Positions 36,901 to 46,746 are shown, counted from the stretch's first letter. The stretch is DNA of 64,000 nt from Microbulbifer sp. ALW1 (GCF_009903625.1 NZ_CP047569.1:330001-394000), one strand, 5' to 3'. The notes: generated by a model not told the origin, from the letters alone. Made by a program: numbers and translations.

Positions 36901-37301
36901 CGCCAAGCCAAGCGCTGACGGAAATCAATCCTGCCTCCCGCGCCTCCACAGTGGAGAGCTGCCCGCTGCAGACGCAGATGGAGTACTACATCGCCGATGA
37001 CTTCGGCCACCTGCTGGCGTTACTTGGCGCTCAGGGCAACCTTGTCTGGGAGCGCCAGGGCGGTGGAGAAAATCACAGTCCCGGGAGCTTCCACGGCTGT
37101 GCCGGTCTCTACGACAGTGAAACCCAGTTGATATACCGGGATTTCAGCTACTGGCATGCGGCAGATGCCAGCGCGCCGCTGGATGCCGGCCACGACAGGC
37201 TCATCTGTCTGCCTCAGGCTTCTGCAAAGAAACCCGCCACGCTTGGCGATAGTCAGCTGCGTGCACTCGCGCCGACCGCCGCCGTCGATCCACTGACGTA
37301 G
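33924..37301 (+). CDS. Rhs-repeat protein without recognisable C-terminal toxin
   Basis: About 1125 residues. An N-terminal region (VRLCNYPGHNARGDLLP, then FEIPGPFTFRWQRYFRQS and GIGWRHSLCESL) resembles the domain that begins T6SS Rhs proteins. Many YD repeats follow (YDEFGRLLRST, YDERGQLRQLTDPEGG, YDPRGRLREM, YDQFGQLERF, YDAFGRRLSKT). The core closes at GLYDSETQLIYRDFSYW, where active Rhs proteins continue to a DPIGL-type self-cleavage site and a variable toxin. Here about 45 unrelated residues follow and the gene stops, with no PAAR domain and no obvious immunity gene. ATG 33924 is chosen over an upstream in-frame TTG. Confidence 0.85.
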   Translation: MTPDRLVDFIPSILREIHPPKMPQESGNAVAICHWLNKYQHPNSTQAPTGIQSPLWPQPPAVTACDDALAQAPNIPLLFLPAAPVRLCNYPGHNARGDLLPSLSNCQLAADHVVAANGELAFSRVDFEIPGPFTFRWQRYFRQSLDTDVGLGIGWRHSLCESLQLPQAGSENSHKVILHDSEGRIIAFDLPAIGHGCFNRSERLYLLRQSLHSFRISSFNQPDRIFRADGTGNTAPLCEIRDAFGNTLSVDYHEGVPQKIVTSWGRVLECNYEGGQLRSISNAQAGNDAPALCSYEYDEHNNLVKASRGTSWEDYQYQGEQLTGLQGQPTGQLTFEYDKIDRCHRVRQGSLEFRLQWQSARRRCTLSCDDLHSTLWQFDTRGDLVLEQQQARSKRYLYDHYRNLCQIIDADGQRRIFRYDEFGRLLRSTLNGNHHRYIYDNLGRLLAAGVIVATAVKNRDSHTQKSATARWQFRYEDHRNPVSISDPAGNHWLCDYDERGQLRQLTDPEGGRLILDWDAQSQLRALQRGELSISWNYDQQGNLTLRESNQQPLQRWEYSADGALCSAEIGTQKLCINRDELQRPCGITQEKHTLLQWQYDDRNQIRHVRFYNAPPWDLEYDPRGRLREMRTNEHIFHWQYDQFGQLERFTPGGEQQREWQYDLCGRVTEFHDSDNHWYLQYSESGQLEEIRNNSGQFCRFHFDSFGRLLQAANNHSNQRFRYDSRNRLLAEHHDVNDGESLSINYEFDRRGWLKSSGSEHFNTAFTFSASGMLYGLDSNGQMVLRIECEDAQQTWNFGHNRVKKEYQCGNQTKISLGDSNQWQPIAQGWQLPRPAVYFRSSGANGSVGTEQSASVFKNSEQLDLRGNIISEVRSQGDGGAQIPETSTATGKHQGLEYHYQYDGWGLLHSAECGDFKTYFRYDAFGRRLSKTSTHRRSRRQRRLTSHWSGLGLWSENAQLDGSNNRIHYLLHPQSALPLARLKDEAIANYSTTAPSQALTEINPASRASTVESCPLQTQMEYYIADDFGHLLALLGAQGNLVWERQGGGENHSPGSFHGCAGLYDSETQLIYRDFSYWHAADASAPLDAGHDRLICLPQASAKKPATLGDSQLRALAPTAAVDPLT

Positions 37302-37337
37302 GTGACTTTGGCCGAACCGGAAATCGGCCAAAGTCAC
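37302..37337 (+). terminator. Perfect hairpin directly after rhs
   Basis: Arms GTGACTTTGGCCGA (37302-37315) and TCGGCCAAAGTCAC (37324-37337) are perfect over 14 bp with an 8-base loop, and begin at the base after the stop codon. There is no T-run, so it may need Rho or act as a 3' stabiliser. The rest of the gap to 37536 holds the LPMO promoter and an AAGGAAA ribosome site. Confidence 0.6.
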
Positions 37338-37536
37338 ATAATCGCAATCAGGCACCATAACTGGTACCTGTGTATCCATTTTTGACGCCCTATCCCCTTC
37401 TCCCGGTCGCAAGTTCCGCTAGCATGGTTGCCGCAAGACAGCGCTGTCATTTGCGGTCACGACGGCGATTCCCTGGGTACACACCAAATACCCAACACAT
37501 CCAACAATAAACCTAACAATAAACAAGGAAACCTTC

Positions 37537-39033
37537 ATGAGACAGACCATATTCCCACTCGTCAGGGAATCGCGCCGACACCTCGGCCGCAGCGCCCTCG
37601 CCGGTGTCGCAGCATCAACCTCACTGCCGCTGTTGCTACTCGCCACCACGCTCTCTTTAAGCAGCAACAGCTTCGCCCACGGCACCATGGAAGTCCCCGA
37701 GAGCCGTATTTACAACTGCTTTCTGAACAACCCGGAAAACCCTTCAGACCCCGCCTGTGCCGCAGCCAAGGCCACCAGCGGCAGCCAGCAATTCTACGAC
37801 TGGAACGAAATCAACCAGGCCAGTGCCGATGGCAACCACCGCGCGCTGGTACCCGACGGCCAGCTCTGCTCCGCCGGGCGTAGTAAATACGCTGGCATGG
37901 ATCTGGCCCGCAGCGACTGGCAGGCAACCCCGATCACCCCCAAAGCGGACGGCACCTTTGACTTCCGCTTTTACGCCACCGCTCCCCATAGCACACGAGA
38001 ATGGGTGTTTTACATTACCCGTCAGGGCTATACCGGCAGCGAACCGCTAAAGTGGAGCGACCTGTTTGAATTCTGCCGCCTGGGCAACGAACCCGTAGGT
38101 GCTGACAAACGCTATACCCTCACCTGCCCGTTGCCGCAGGTAACTGGTAAGCACGTTATCTACACCACCTGGCAGCGCAACGACAGCACCGAAGCTTTTT
38201 ATACCTGTACCGATGTCGTACTCGGCGATGGCAGCAGCAGCCCCTGGGCAGACCAGGGCCCACTGGACGCGCAGAATGATCTGGTTGCCGACAGTGCGGT
38301 TACCCTGCGGCTGTTCAACAGCGCGGGCAACGACCTGGAAACCCTCAGCTATACCTTGAGCGAAGATGCCACTGGTGCCGATTGGGGTTACGCGTTTGCG
38401 CAGATGGTCAACAGCCAGTCCCAGTACGCACGCATCGGTGTTCTGGACCCCGACAGTGGTGACATCACGCCCGTCAGTGGTGGCAATAACCGTATCTACA
38501 CGCCGACGGAAATGAGCTTGGCAGTGGAAGTGGATATTGAGACGCCGCAAGGCAACCTGCCCCCGCAGGCGGTGATCACACTGACACCGGACAGCCTCAG
38601 CGGCGCCGGAAGCGTGAGCCTCTCTGCTACTCAGTCCAGCGACCCTGACAGCGATCCGCTGTCATACAGTTGGGCCAGTAGTGCCGGCAGTCTCGCCAGC
38701 AGTACCGCCGTGGAAACCACCCTGCAACTGGATGCACCCGCCACAGCGCGCACCGTGACCGTTGAACTCACCGTTTCCGATGGCAACCTGACAAGTACCG
38801 CGACGGCGGTTGTCAGCCAGCAACCCACCTCTACCGGCGGCGGTGACTACGACTACGTCTATCCACAAGGGCTCGGCAACTACGTACCCGGGGAAACCGT
38901 GGTTCAGGGAAGCGATGGCAACCGCTATCAGTGCCGCCCATTCCCTCAGGGCCAGTGGTGCAATATCAACAGTGCCTATCACTATGCACCGGGCAGCGGC
39001 ACCAACTGGGGCGACGCCTGGATCGCGCTGTGA
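37537..39033 (+). CDS. Secreted AA10 lytic polysaccharide monooxygenase with chitin-binding modules
   Basis: Copper-dependent oxidase predicted to cleave crystalline chitin. A long signal peptide (residues 1-47, ending NSFA) leaves His48 as the new N-terminus (HGTMEVPESR), the first ligand of the histidine brace. The second is the His in YATAPHSTREWVF, and a typical DVVLG closes the AA10 domain (about residue 230). A GbpA-like second domain follows (about 240-340), then a PKD-like beta domain (PPQAVITLTPDSLSGAG) and a Thr/Gly linker. The C-terminal carbohydrate-binding module looks like CBM5/12 or CBM73 (YPQGLGNYVPGETVVQGSDG, ending APGSGTNWGDAWIAL). It is likely exported by type II secretion. 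It is not part of the T6SS. Confidence 0.93.
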   Translation: MRQTIFPLVRESRRHLGRSALAGVAASTSLPLLLLATTLSLSSNSFAHGTMEVPESRIYNCFLNNPENPSDPACAAAKATSGSQQFYDWNEINQASADGNHRALVPDGQLCSAGRSKYAGMDLARSDWQATPITPKADGTFDFRFYATAPHSTREWVFYITRQGYTGSEPLKWSDLFEFCRLGNEPVGADKRYTLTCPLPQVTGKHVIYTTWQRNDSTEAFYTCTDVVLGDGSSSPWADQGPLDAQNDLVADSAVTLRLFNSAGNDLETLSYTLSEDATGADWGYAFAQMVNSQSQYARIGVLDPDSGDITPVSGGNNRIYTPTEMSLAVEVDIETPQGNLPPQAVITLTPDSLSGAGSVSLSATQSSDPDSDPLSYSWASSAGSLASSTAVETTLQLDAPATARTVTVELTVSDGNLTSTATAVVSQQPTSTGGGDYDYVYPQGLGNYVPGETVVQGSDGNRYQCRPFPQGQWCNINSAYHYAPGSGTNWGDAWIAL

Positions 39034-39100
39034 CGATACGCCAGCGCGATTGAGCGCTGGCTAAAGCACCTATAAAAGGGTCACTCATAAAAGTGTCACC

Positions 39101-39136
39101 AATAAAAACGCCCGGGAATTTCCGGGCGTTTTTATT
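39101..39136. terminator. Bidirectional terminator between LPMO and bcr-like genes
   Basis: AATAAAAACGCCCGG (39101-39115) pairs perfectly with CCGGGCGTTTTTATT (39122-39136) around a 6-base loop. T-runs follow the stem on both strands, so it serves the two convergent genes. Confidence 0.9.
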
Positions 39137-39180
39137 GATCGAGGCTCTTAATATACGGTCTATCTACCGTCTATGTATCT

Positions 39181-40377
39181 TCAGCCCACCGCCGGCTCCG
39201 GCGACTGGCGTAATGTCAGCATGAACAGCAGAAAAGCCGCCGCGCCGCAGATGGCAATCGCTACTACCAGAACCTGCGGCGTGCCATCAAAAACCGCACC
39301 GACGATACCGATGGCCGCCGCCCCCAACATCATCTGCATGGTGCCACCGAGTGCCGCCGCGGTACCCGCAATAGGGCCGTGCTCGTCGAGCGACAACACC
39401 ATGGTGGTTGGCACCACCAGGCCGAGAAATGCATTCCCCAGTAACAGCAGCGCTACCAATACCACAAAATTATCCACACCACCCAGATTTAGCAGCAGGT
39501 TCAAGCCCGCACAGAGTGCGAAACCGAACACCGCCCATTTGACCACCGCGACACCGCCGAAACGATCACAGAGATTGGCGGCAAACTGACTGGCAACAAA
39601 GAAACCCAGGGCATTCAATGCAAACGCAAGACTGAACTCGGTGGGTGTAAGGCCGTAATAATCCGTGTAAAGAAAGGCTGCGATAGACAGGAACGAGAAA
39701 AAGCTCGCCATCCCCATACCCCCGATCAGGGTCATCCCCATGAAATAGGAATCCCGCACCAATACCCGGAAAGCATCACCCATGGCGGCCAGGCGCAGGG
39801 GAACCCGATCAACCACGGGTAGCGTTTCCGGCAGTGCAAAATAAATCAGCAGCAAACTGGCGACCGTGGCCAGCGCCACCGCGTAAAATACCGAAGGCCA
39901 GCCGAAGGGGGTCATCAGCAAACTGCCAACCAGCGGCGCCAGCATCGGCGAAATAGATACCACCAGCATGATGGTAGTCATCAAACGCGTGGCTTCACTG
40001 CCGGTGTAACGGTCGCGGATGATGGCCCGCGGAATCGACATTACTGCTGCAGCCCCTACCCCCTGTACAAAACGCAGCCCGATCAGCCATTCGATCGTCG
40101 GTGCCAATGCACACCCTATCGAAGCGACTAAAAATAATCCCAGCCCGAAATACAGGGGCGGTTTGCGCCCGAACATATCCGCTGCCGGGCCGTAGAACAG
40201 CTGGCAGACACCAAAGGCAATAAAAAAAGACACCAGGGTGTACTGCGACATGGCCGTCGGCACCCCGTAGTCTTCCGCCATCGCCGGCATTGCCGGCAGG
40301 TACATATCGATGGCGAAGGGGCCAACACAACTTAACAGCCCGAGTATCAGGGCCATTTTGATCAAATCAGGTTTCAC
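39181..40377 (-). CDS. Bcr/CflA-type multidrug efflux MFS transporter
   Basis: A 12-helix drug:proton antiporter of the DHA1 subfamily. Diagnostic segments are the first-helix MYLPAMPAMAEDYG, the motif A region GPAADMFGRKPPLYFGLGLF, FVQGVGAAAVMSIPRAIIRD and SISPMLAPLVGSLL. The start chosen is GTG 40377 (VKPDLIKMALILGLL), preceded at a suitable distance by AAAGGT. An upstream in-frame GTG at 40419 would add 14 polar residues. Substrate is unknown; relatives export bicyclomycin, sulfonamides or chloramphenicol. Confidence 0.9.
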   Translation of the reverse strand: MKPDLIKMALILGLLSCVGPFAIDMYLPAMPAMAEDYGVPTAMSQYTLVSFFIAFGVCQLFYGPAADMFGRKPPLYFGLGLFLVASIGCALAPTIEWLIGLRFVQGVGAAAVMSIPRAIIRDRYTGSEATRLMTTIMLVVSISPMLAPLVGSLLMTPFGWPSVFYAVALATVASLLLIYFALPETLPVVDRVPLRLAAMGDAFRVLVRDSYFMGMTLIGGMGMASFFSFLSIAAFLYTDYYGLTPTEFSLAFALNALGFFVASQFAANLCDRFGGVAVVKWAVFGFALCAGLNLLLNLGGVDNFVVLVALLLLGNAFLGLVVPTTMVLSLDEHGPIAGTAAALGGTMQMMLGAAAIGIVGAVFDGTPQVLVVAIAICGAAAFLLFMLTLRQSPEPAVG

Positions 40378-40559
40378 GAAGCAAATACCTTTCCGTCGTT
40401 TATCGCGGGCAGTTTGCACCCAGACTCTTCCCGATTCTAACAGTAGCTACCTGCAGCCGCGCCCTTCGCGGCGGCCATCTGTGAATCAACGTTCACGCTG
40501 ACTTCCCCCAGAGTCCGAGTCACCTCTACAATATTCACTCACCCAAATTCGAGACCTCC

Positions 40560-41576
40560 ATGGACGAGCCCTTCACCATCGCCGGTGTCACCGTTGCCCG
40601 CGGCGAAACCCGCAAAATCGAACTCCCGATAGTGCGCCTGTATACCGATACGGAAATGGCCATTCCCGTATACGTTCACCGCGGCAAGAAATCCGGGCCC
40701 ACCATGTTTGTCTGCGCCGCGATACATGGCGATGAGCTCAATGGGGTTGAAATCATCAGCCGCCTGATCAACAGCAAGGCACTGAAATCCCTGCGCGGTA
40801 CCCTCATCGCAGTGCCGGTGGTCAATGTCTATGGTGTGCTCCACCAATCCCGCTACCTGCCGGATCGACGGGACCTCAATCGCTCCTTTCCCGGCTCCGC
40901 CCGCGGCTCCCTCGCCGGGCGCATGGCCCATATTTTTCTGGAAGAAGTGGTCGCCAAGTGCGACTACGGCATCGACCTGCATACCGGCGCTCTGCACCGC
41001 AGTAACCTGCCGCAAATCCGCGCCAACCTTGATGACCAGCAAACCCGGGATATGGCCGCCGCGTTCGGCGTGCCGGTGCTCCTGAACGCCACCTTGCGCG
41101 ATGGTTCCCTGCGCCAGGCCGCCGCTGATCTGGGCGTGCGTATTCTGCTCTACGAGGCCGGCGAGGCGCTGCGCTTTGATGAGCTGTGTATCCGTGCGGG
41201 TGTACGCGGTGTGCTCAATGTTCTTCGACAACTGCAAATGCTACCGCCGAAGAAAGGCCGCCAGGGCATAGAACCCTTTGTGGCAAGGCGCAGTGGCTGG
41301 CTGCGCGCCGGTGACAGCGGCATCGTCAACCACAAGCGACAGCTGGGGGATCATGTAAAGAAAGGGGACACCCTCGCCACCATCGCCGATCTCTACGGCA
41401 ATGAGCTGGACAAGGTTCTGGCCGACGCCGACGGCATCATTATTGGCAAGCAGAATATCCCCCTGGTGCAGGAGGGAGAGGCGATGTACCACGTGGCCTA
41501 TTTCCAGGAGCCGAACGAGGTGCTGGAAAACCTGGAACTGTTGCAAGATACGCTGCTGCCGGAAGAAAACTTCTGA
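40560..41576 (+). CDS. Succinylglutamate desuccinylase/aspartoacylase-family zinc hydrolase
   Basis: M14-like zinc hydrolase of 338 residues. Zinc ligands appear as His56 and Glu59 in AAIHGDELNGVE and His141 in GIDLHTGALHRSN. The conserved RDLNRSFPG segment (about 104-112) and a C-terminal beta domain (SGWLRAGDSGIVNHKRQLGD, like a lipoyl/biotinyl fold) match the wider family. No arginine-catabolism (ast) genes are nearby, so it is not necessarily AstE. The substrate is probably an N-acyl amino acid or peptide amide. Confidence 0.88.
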   Translation: MDEPFTIAGVTVARGETRKIELPIVRLYTDTEMAIPVYVHRGKKSGPTMFVCAAIHGDELNGVEIISRLINSKALKSLRGTLIAVPVVNVYGVLHQSRYLPDRRDLNRSFPGSARGSLAGRMAHIFLEEVVAKCDYGIDLHTGALHRSNLPQIRANLDDQQTRDMAAAFGVPVLLNATLRDGSLRQAAADLGVRILLYEAGEALRFDELCIRAGVRGVLNVLRQLQMLPPKKGRQGIEPFVARRSGWLRAGDSGIVNHKRQLGDHVKKGDTLATIADLYGNELDKVLADADGIIIGKQNIPLVQEGEAMYHVAYFQEPNEVLENLELLQDTLLPEENF

Positions 41577-41590
41577 CGCAAACGTTTGCG
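41577..41590. promoter_or_regulatory. Perfect 14-bp palindrome CGCAAACGTTTGCG
   Basis: It starts at the base after the stop codon of the 40560 gene. With flanks it matches the E. coli PurR operator consensus ACGCAAACGTTTGCGT at 15 of 16 positions. It lies between convergent genes, an odd place for an operator, so it may be chance or the first part of a terminator; a further hairpin follows at about 41598-41642. Confidence 0.4.
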
Positions 41591-41654
41591 GAGTGAAGTA
41601 GCCTGGCCGCCACTGCAACGAAAACAGGGCAGCCAGGGCTACGGAGCGAAAAAC

Positions 41655-42911
41655 TTACGGCTTGCGCAGTAACTCCAGAACTTCCTTGCTGGGGAAACCC
41701 TGTAGCTCTACCCCGGCACTTTCCTCAAATTTCAGAATCGCTTTGCGGGTCCCACCACCGGCTTTACCGTCAATCTCGCCGTCGTAAAAGCCTTTTTCTT
41801 TCAACTTGGTTTGCAGTTCAACCACTTCATCGTGATCGAGGCGGGTGAAGGGGCGCTTCCAGTCTTTGGCTAAAGGTGCCGCGCCGCCAATCTGATCCCC
41901 GAGGATCCCGACGGCCGCCGCGTAGCGATCGGAGTTGTTGTAACGCTTGATCACGAAGAAATTCTTCAGCATCAGGAAAGCCGGACCACCGCGACCCGCG
42001 GGAACTTTCAACTCTGCCACGTCATCCGGTCGCGGGAATGCCTTGCCGCCAACGCGCTTCACACCCAGCTTTTCCCACTCAGAAATTTTCAGCTTTCCTG
42101 CGGGTAGCTTGCGATCGGGAATGGTGACCTCGTAGCCCCAGGTCTGCCCGGAAACCCAACCATTTTTCTTCAGCAGGTTGGCCGCGGTAGCCAAGGCATC
42201 CGGTACAGAATTCCAGATATCGCGCTTGCCATCCCCGTCCATATCCACCGCATAGGCCTGGTAGCTGGTGGGAATAAACTGGGTGTGGCCCATGGCGCCA
42301 GCCCAGGAGCCGGTGAGGTGACTCTCATCAATATCGCCACTTTGCAGAATCTTGAGTGCCGCCAACAGCTGGCTGGTACCGAACTTCTTGCGCTTGGGAT
42401 CCGCGTAGGCAAGGGTCGCCAGTGAGCGAACCACACTGCGCATGACGGTCTGGTTATCCAGAATCGCGCCGAAGCTCGACTCCATAGACCAGATGGCCAG
42501 CAGGATATTCGGGTTCACCCCGGACTGCTTCTCGATTTTATCCAGCCACGGCTGCAACTCTTTCTTCTTGGCGCGACCACGCTGCACCGCGTATTTGGTA
42601 ATGCGGTTGTCGAAATACTGCCACGCCGGGGCCTTGAATTCGGGCTGAAAGCTGGCCTTGTCCAGCACCCACTGGTCGGGAGAGTCGATCCCTTTAAAAG
42701 CGCGATCAAAAGTTTCGGCGGTAATGCCCTCTTTCATCGCGGTTTTGCGAAACTCCTGCTTCCATTTCTCAAACCCCGCATCCGCGGCCGCATTTGCCAT
42801 CAATGGCACAGAGAGCAGCAGGGCAATAAAAAATGAAAAAAGGTGAAGCCGGGTTGCAGGCGCAGGACCCGATAACTTTCGGCTAGTGGGCAGGGGGGCA
42901 AAATGGCCCAT
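41655..42911 (-). CDS. mltB: MltB-type lytic murein transglycosylase with peptidoglycan-binding domain
   Basis: Cleaves glycan strands of peptidoglycan to 1,6-anhydromuropeptides in the periplasm. A signal peptide (LFSFFIALLLSVPLMANA, ending about residue 42) lacks a lipobox. The SLT-like MltB domain holds the catalytic Glu in LLAIWSMESSFGAIL, followed by GAMGHTQFIPTSYQAYAVD and DIWNSVPDALATAANLL. A C-terminal PG_binding_1 domain (about 345-415; ELQTKLKEKGFYDGEIDGKA) completes it. Because the lipobox is missing and the binding domain is present, it is closer to the soluble MltB/SltB subgroup than to E. coli MltB itself. Confidence 0.9.
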   Translation of the reverse strand: MGHFAPLPTSRKLSGPAPATRLHLFSFFIALLLSVPLMANAAADAGFEKWKQEFRKTAMKEGITAETFDRAFKGIDSPDQWVLDKASFQPEFKAPAWQYFDNRITKYAVQRGRAKKKELQPWLDKIEKQSGVNPNILLAIWSMESSFGAILDNQTVMRSVVRSLATLAYADPKRKKFGTSQLLAALKILQSGDIDESHLTGSWAGAMGHTQFIPTSYQAYAVDMDGDGKRDIWNSVPDALATAANLLKKNGWVSGQTWGYEVTIPDRKLPAGKLKISEWEKLGVKRVGGKAFPRPDDVAELKVPAGRGGPAFLMLKNFFVIKRYNNSDRYAAAVGILGDQIGGAAPLAKDWKRPFTRLDHDEVVELQTKLKEKGFYDGEIDGKAGGGTRKAILKFEESAGVELQGFPSKEVLELLRKP

Positions 42912-43050
42912 AACAACTCCTTGGCAGTAACAGCTCGCACAAGGGTAGAACGGAAGCCAGCCAACGGAAAGGGACGAAAAGCGCCAGTCACTCAGGCTGT
43001 GACCGGCCCGACACTCTTTTCATCTTGCAGCGCAGGAACAACCGGAGTCG

Positions 43051-43713
43051 TCAGCCCGCGGGCGGTATCACATAAAAGAGCACCGCAAAGAAGTGCAGCA
43101 CACCGCCCGCCAGTACGAACAGGTGCCAGATGGCGTGGGAAAAGCGCAAACTTTTCCACAGGTAAAACGCGATACCCCCGGTGTAACAGAGGCCACCCAA
43201 CACCAAAAGCCACAGGCCACCAGGCTCCAGGTTGTCCATCAACGGCTTGATGGCAGCAATCACCACCCACCCCATCAGGGCACTGAGAGTGATGGACAGC
43301 GCACGGTATTTTTTCAGCGGCGTAAACTGGATAACCAGACCAATCAATGCCAATCCCCAGATAACCCCGAACAGGGACCAGCCCCAGGGGCCGCGCAGAG
43401 TCACCAGGGTGAACGGCGTATAGGTTCCGGCAATCAGCAGAAAAATGGATGAGTGATCCAGGGTGCGCAGTACCTGCTTGGCACCGGCATGGGTAACACT
43501 GTGGTACAGGGTAGACGCGGAAAAACACAGAATCAGGGTTGCCGCGTAAATACTGCTGCTGACAATGTGCCAGGCATCCCCTCGCAGCGCGGCGAACGCA
43601 CACAGTACTCCCAGCCCGGCAATCGCCAGCAGGGCACCGACACCGTGGGTGACGCTATTGGCGATCTCTTCCGCAAAACTGTAGCGATTGCTGGCGGGCA
43701 GGCTGCTGGACAT
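43051..43713 (-). CDS. trhA: Hemolysin III/PAQR-family membrane protein (TrhA/YqfA-like)
   Basis: Seven-helix inner-membrane protein of 220 residues. Family residues are present: EEIANSVTHGVGALLAIAGL, TLYHSVTH, LDHSSIFLLIAGTYTPFTLV and the late HLFVLAGGVLHFFAVLFY with the last zinc-type histidines. Proteobacterial members affect membrane-energetics homeostasis; haemolytic activity is doubtful. It is monocistronic and 139 bases upstream of the mltB-type gene. Confidence 0.9.
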   Translation of the reverse strand: MSSSLPASNRYSFAEEIANSVTHGVGALLAIAGLGVLCAFAALRGDAWHIVSSSIYAATLILCFSASTLYHSVTHAGAKQVLRTLDHSSIFLLIAGTYTPFTLVTLRGPWGWSLFGVIWGLALIGLVIQFTPLKKYRALSITLSALMGWVVIAAIKPLMDNLEPGGLWLLVLGGLCYTGGIAFYLWKSLRFSHAIWHLFVLAGGVLHFFAVLFYVIPPAG

Positions 43714-43853
43714 AGTCGAATCCCGAATTGGACATGGCCACCAGTATGGCAGACTTATGTGACCACGAATTGAATTACGGTTTCATGATCAGCATTTGCA
43801 CAGCCAGAGGCAAGCACACTTTGGGACTGATGAGTTTTGGAATGCGATCGGGT

Positions 43854-43904
43854 GATAGAGGGAAGCCGTTGATAGGGGGAAGCGGTTGATAGAGGGAAGC
43901 GGGG
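43854..43904. repeat. Three 17-bp imperfect tandem repeats downstream of purA
   Basis: Units GATAGAGGGAAGCCGTT, GATAGGGGGAAGCGGTT and GATAGAGGGAAGCGGGG run from 43854 to 43904 in the gap between purA and trhA. They lie beyond the purA hairpin and probably outside any coding sequence. An overlapping 87-codon minus-strand frame looks fortuitous. Confidence 0.75.
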
Positions 43905-43958
43905 GATTCGAAGAAGATTAGAGGGGAGACACGAGAGGAATCAGGGTAGAACAGAAAC

Positions 43959-43987
43959 AAGGTACCGGCGGGATACGCCAGTACCTT
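43959..43987 (-). terminator. Hairpin downstream of purA
   Basis: AAGGTACCGGCG (43959-43970) and CGCCAGTACCTT (43976-43987) pair with one mismatch around a 5-base loop, 18 bases beyond the purA stop. On the leftward transcript it is followed by TTGTTTCTGTT, a moderate T-rich tail. Confidence 0.6.
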
Positions 43988-44004
43988 GCTTTGCGAGACG
44001 AGTA

Positions 44005-45351
<1,347 letters not shown>

Positions 45352-45439
45352 TCAACGTTAGACGGGCGGAAGGAATAAGGTCGGCCGCGCCCGTCGAGCG
45401 GCCTGAAATCAATATCAAGTCAACTGGAAAGCTTAGGGT

Positions 45440-46630
45440 TCAGCCCCGGGGTTTCACCACCCAGGTGTCCCCTTCCTGCACCAGCTCGCGGTTGCAGCGG
45501 GCCAGGGTTTCACGGTCCTCACTGCTGTTGTCCAGCATGGCGCTGATCACTATTTCGCCCTGGGCGCGGAGTTCTGCGGCTTTCTGCCACAACTGTTCGC
45601 AATCACTACAGGGGGCGAGAATCGCCGGGGGTTCGGCCGCACCGCTGGCTCCCAGGGTATTGATCGCCACCAGGTCGGTACTGAATCCGGTGGCCGCACG
45701 GTCGCGCCCGAACACGGCTCCGATACCGTTGTAGCGACCGCCGTTGGCCAGTGCCTGGCCGTGGCCGGGCGAGTAAGCCGCGAACACCAGGCCGGTTTCG
45801 TAGTCGTAGCCGCGCATCTCGCTGAGATCGAAGAACAGGGCAACCTCGGGGTAACGACGCGCTACCGCATCGGCCACTTGCTGCAGCTCTTCCAGGGCAA
45901 GGCGCAGGGGCTCAGGGCCATTGGCAAACAGTTCGCGAGCGCGGGCCAGACACTCACTGCCACCGGCGAGACGCGGCAGTGTGCGCAGCCATTGGGCTGC
46001 TTCCGCGTCTTCAACATTCGCCTCGACCCAGCGTTCGATATCCGCTACCGCCTTGCTCTGGAGCAGCTCGATCAATGCCGCCTGACGCTGACTGCTCAGG
46101 CCCACGGCCTCGGCCAGACTGCGGAAAATGGCCACATGGCCCAGATCCAGATGTATCTCGCGGATACCGGCAGTGTGCAGGGTTTCGATCATCAGGCTGA
46201 TGACTTCGATATCGCCCTGCAGGCTTTCTACCCCATAGAGCTCAGCGCCGATCTGAATGGGCGCACGGGGGCCCATGGGCGCGCGCGGGCGGGTGTAAAG
46301 CACCTGGCCCGCATAACAGAGGCGGTTGGCGCCGCTGCGGGGAAAACTGTGGGAGTCAATACGCGCGGCCTGCGGGGTGATATCCGCACGTATGCCCAGG
46401 CTGCGGCCAGACAACTGATCGGTCACCCGAAAGGTGCTCAGGTCCACGTCGCGCCCCATACCGATCAACAGTGAATCGGTAAATTCCACCATGGGCGGGA
46501 TGATGAGCTCGTAACCCCAGCGGTGGTAGAGATCCAGCAGGTTTCTGCGCAGGGTTTCCACCCGCGTGGCGTCCGCGGGCAAAATCTCGGCGATGCCATC
46601 CGGTAGCATCCAGCGTTCGGCTTGGGTCAT
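45440..46630 (-). CDS. hisZ: ATP phosphoribosyltransferase regulatory subunit
   Basis: Catalytically inactive HisRS paralogue that activates short-form HisG in histidine synthesis. The 396 residues show class II synthetase-like motifs (LLDLYHRWGYELIIPPMVEF, RITPQAARIDSHSFP-like DITPQAARID, FDLSEMRGYDYETGLVFAAY, GGRYNGIGAVFGRDRAATGF) but no anticodon-binding domain. Its position between hflC and purA is typical of gammaproteobacteria outside the enterics. hisG is not in the window. Confidence 0.95.
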   Translation of the reverse strand: MTQAERWMLPDGIAEILPADATRVETLRRNLLDLYHRWGYELIIPPMVEFTDSLLIGMGRDVDLSTFRVTDQLSGRSLGIRADITPQAARIDSHSFPRSGANRLCYAGQVLYTRPRAPMGPRAPIQIGAELYGVESLQGDIEVISLMIETLHTAGIREIHLDLGHVAIFRSLAEAVGLSSQRQAALIELLQSKAVADIERWVEANVEDAEAAQWLRTLPRLAGGSECLARARELFANGPEPLRLALEELQQVADAVARRYPEVALFFDLSEMRGYDYETGLVFAAYSPGHGQALANGGRYNGIGAVFGRDRAATGFSTDLVAINTLGASGAAEPPAILAPCSDCEQLWQKAAELRAQGEIVISAMLDNSSEDRETLARCNRELVQEGDTWVVKPRG

Positions 46631-46746
46631 GGTGTGGGCGTTCGACTAATTAGCGTTGCGATTTAACTGGGCGGTCAAAAAGACCGGGGTGAACCAGTGT
46701 CCAGCACTGTCACCGGGACAGTTTCAGCGATCGGGCCGGCACAAAA

